From CAYLRF01 sp964385995 (GTDB lineage: Bacteria > Bacillota > Clostridia > Lachnospirales > Lachnospiraceae), in the NCBI GenBank assembly GCA_964385995.1, contig CAYLRF010000060.1:1-9008 (forward strand): 9,008 bases of DNA, read 5' to 3'. Positions 7,765-9,008 of this stretch are shown here, piece after piece. Position 1 is the stretch's first letter, and each line of letters starts with the position of its first letter. The translations under genes were made by a program, and so were the position numbers. Under the pieces are notes generated by a model. The model ran no database searches. It saw only the letters and a list, made by a program, of their open reading frames with translations, and was not told where the DNA came from.

Positions 7765-7795
7765 TTGACAAAAACGTATGGGGGGGGGGTACAAT
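7765..7795 (+). promoter_or_regulatory. Sigma-A-type promoter with a 10-G tract in its spacer, likely phase-variable
   Basis: TTGACA (7765-7770) is a perfect -35 box and TACAAT (7790-7795) a good -10 box (consensus TATAAT). The 19-base spacer is AAAACGTAT followed by ten Gs (7780-7789). The optimal spacer is 17 bases, so loss of two Gs would give near-ideal spacing and gains would weaken it. Transcription would start near 7802, about 60 bases before the lipoprotein ribosome binding site AAGGAGGT (7852-7859). Poly-G spacer promoters are an established phase-variation design in other bacteria, for example in Neisseria; its operation here is an inference. Confidence 0.75.
7780..7789. repeat. Homopolymer of ten G
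   Basis: This uninterrupted run of ten Gs lies between the -35 and -10 boxes, outside any believable coding region. It is a simple-sequence contingency candidate, and also a place where sequencing or assembly length errors are likely. Confidence 0.9.
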
Positions 7796-7864
7796 GGGCT
7801 TTACTTAAGTTCGGCGGGGACGCAAACCTGAAATTTAACGTGAAGGATAAGAAGGAGGTATAAA

Positions 7865-9008
7865 ATGATGCTCGGGAAGAAAAAAATCATAAGGATTTTG
7901 GCGGCGGTGCTTATATGCTGCGTCGCGCTAAGCGCCTGCGGCAAAGCAAAGGAAAAAAGCGGCCTGAAAGAAAAAGAAGAGGGGACTACTGTCAGTAAGG
8001 AAGAAAAAAATCAGGGTAAGGATAAAAAGGAAGAGCAAAATCAAGGCAGGGATAATAAGCAGGAAGAAAATCAAAGCAGGGGTGAGGTCGTCGCGACAGA
8101 CGCTGCCCCATCGGAGGCGCCGGGCACCGGGTATAATACAATCGACTTTGGAAACAAAACTTATGTCAATACTTACGGCCGTTACTATTATGATTCCGGC
8201 ATGAAGGCATACGCCTTTCCGAACAGCGCGTCGGGATTTGAGGTTAAGTTTCGCGGCACGGAGCTTATCGCGGTTATGGCGATGGACGACTCGGCGAAGT
8301 TTTCCGTGTTCGTGGACGGCGCGAAGGACTCAAACGCGATTGTCGTGAATGTGACATCCGTGACTTTCGTTACCGTACAGCTGGTGAGCAAACTTTCGCC
8401 GGGAGAGCATACCGTAAAAGTTCTAAAACGCACGGTGGGTAACGCGGACATAGCTTACTTTCGCTTAGTAGGTACCGACGGCGTATTCCTGCGCGCTCCG
8501 TCCCGTCCGGCGATCAGCATAGAGTTTTACGGTGACAGCATCACCTGCGGGAGCGGAGTGCTGCGAACGAAGCAGCGCGATCCCGCCACGGGCAAGGAAA
8601 TCAATGAGACAAGCGGCATTGACGTGCAAAATGTGTTTCAATCCTATGCGGGAGTGGCGGCCGGCCTTTTAGACGCGGATTTCAGGGTGTTCGGAAGAGG
8701 CGGAGCTACCCTCTATGACACGGCTCCGTCACACAGCTTGGTTCAAAGTTATAACAGTATCTCTTATGATCAGAATCCCGCGGCATATCCGTATGACTGG
8801 AACAGTTACAGGCCAAACGCGGTAGTCATATATCTCGGGACAAACGACTTCTTCAACAGTGCGATATTCACATACAGGGACTTTGAGGCGCAGATGGAAA
8901 AATTCATACGTGAGGTCATCGGCGCTCACTACGGAAACGCCATCCCGATAGTACTTTGCTCGGGACAGATGGTGCCGCAAAGCGACCTTAACGCGAGCAT
9001 GGGCCGGA
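7865..9008 (+). CDS. Lipoprotein with CE2-like acetyl-esterase (SGNH hydrolase) domains, 3' truncated
   Basis: The frame runs from ATG 7865 off the window end (381 codons seen). AAGGAGGT (7852-7859) fits either of the two adjacent ATGs; the first is used here. Residues 1-24 are a lipoprotein signal with lipobox LSAC (Cys25), so the mature protein is anchored to the outer face of the membrane. A Lys/Glu/Gln/Asn-rich spacer (about 27-75) contains three 10-residue repeats. Residues about 95-213 are a beta-sandwich resembling the N-terminal jelly-roll of carbohydrate esterase family 2 (YGRYYYD, GFEVKFRG, FSVFVDG, GEHTVKVLKRT). From about 217 the SGNH hydrolase fold begins: block I FYGDSITCG with nucleophile Ser225, a block II-like GRGGATLYD (277-285), and block III LGTND with Asn327. 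The catalytic His block lies beyond the window. CE2 enzymes remove acetyl groups from plant polysaccharides such as xylan or mannan. The substrate here is inferred from family; another O-acyl ester is possible. Confidence 0.88.
   Translation, partial: MMLGKKKIIRILAAVLICCVALSACGKAKEKSGLKEKEEGTTVSKEEKNQGKDKKEEQNQGRDNKQEENQSRGEVVATDAAPSEAPGTGYNTIDFGNKTYVNTYGRYYYDSGMKAYAFPNSASGFEVKFRGTELIAVMAMDDSAKFSVFVDGAKDSNAIVVNVTSVTFVTVQLVSKLSPGEHTVKVLKRTVGNADIAYFRLVGTDGVFLRAPSRPAISIEFYGDSITCGSGVLRTKQRDPATGKEINETSGIDVQNVFQSYAGVAAGLLDADFRVFGRGGATLYDTAPSHSLVQSYNSISYDQNPAAYPYDWNSYRPNAVVIYLGTNDFFNSAIFTYRDFEAQMEKFIREVIGAHYGNAIPIVLCSGQMVPQSDLNASMGR
7997..8086 (+). repeat. Three 30-base repeats encoding the lipoprotein's charged linker
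   Basis: Three consecutive 30-base units encode KEEKNQGKDK, KEEQNQGRDN and KQEENQSRGE (residues 45-74). They form a hydrophilic, probably disordered stalk that lifts the esterase domain from the membrane through the cell wall. The units are diverged at the nucleotide level but strictly in register. Confidence 0.8.

Noticed and set aside
7821..7845. Cyclic-di-GMP (GEMM-I) riboswitch, because GGGGACGCAAACC resembles the GGGACGCAAAGCC core
   Set aside because: Only about 60 bases lie between the promoter and the ribosome binding site, the first half-site (GGGCAAACC arm) is missing and no GGCCTAA segment follows. The match is probably chance.
7513..7863. Plus-strand open frame of 116 codons
   Set aside because: It runs antisense through the nuclease pseudogene and across the promoter G-tract, has no ribosome binding site, and ends just before the lipoprotein start.

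Overview
The window looks like accessory chromosome from a gut- or rumen-type Clostridia, possibly Lachnospiraceae. Strong AGGAGG-type ribosome binding sites, a lipoprotein with a Gram-positive lipobox-and-linker layout, an SPKTGD-type C-terminal anchor and an Rpn-like protein with a (K/R)EGR tail all point that way. This assignment is an inference. The run of Ns and its flanks suggest a draft or metagenome assembly.

Layout. Bases 1-571 hold the 3' end of a membrane-anchored surface protein with Ig-like and InlB-B-like repeats. Four bases later begins a very large surface protein (576-4993). It has a signal peptide, six tandem concanavalin-A-like (PF06439/LamG-like) modules, an SPKTGD motif, one membrane helix and a basic tail. 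It is split by 100 Ns, but the 55 bases on the two sides of the gap are identical. Merging them restores one 1420-residue reading frame and completes the fourth module. A repeat-rich spacer (4994-5261) leads to a complete FAD-dependent oxidoreductase (5262-6698), followed by a strong GC hairpin that is probably a terminator.

On the minus strand, 6886-7631 is a broken Rpn-type (PD-(D/E)XK) nuclease gene. Its first and last parts are recognisable, but the catalytic middle is missing at a frame-shifting deletion junction. Divergent from it, on the plus strand, a promoter with a 10-G homopolymer between the -35 and -10 boxes drives a lipoprotein carrying a CE2-like SGNH esterase (7865 to the window end, truncated). 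The 19-base spacer is two longer than optimal, so G-tract slippage could switch this gene on and off.

Taken together, the intact genes suggest a cell-surface carbohydrate-interaction locus: two anchored surface proteins, a secreted carbohydrate esterase lipoprotein and an oxidoreductase of unknown substrate. The functional link between them is inferred from proximity only. The points most worth following up are the possible phase-variable promoter, the removable scaffold gap, the six-module surface protein and the nuclease deletion.
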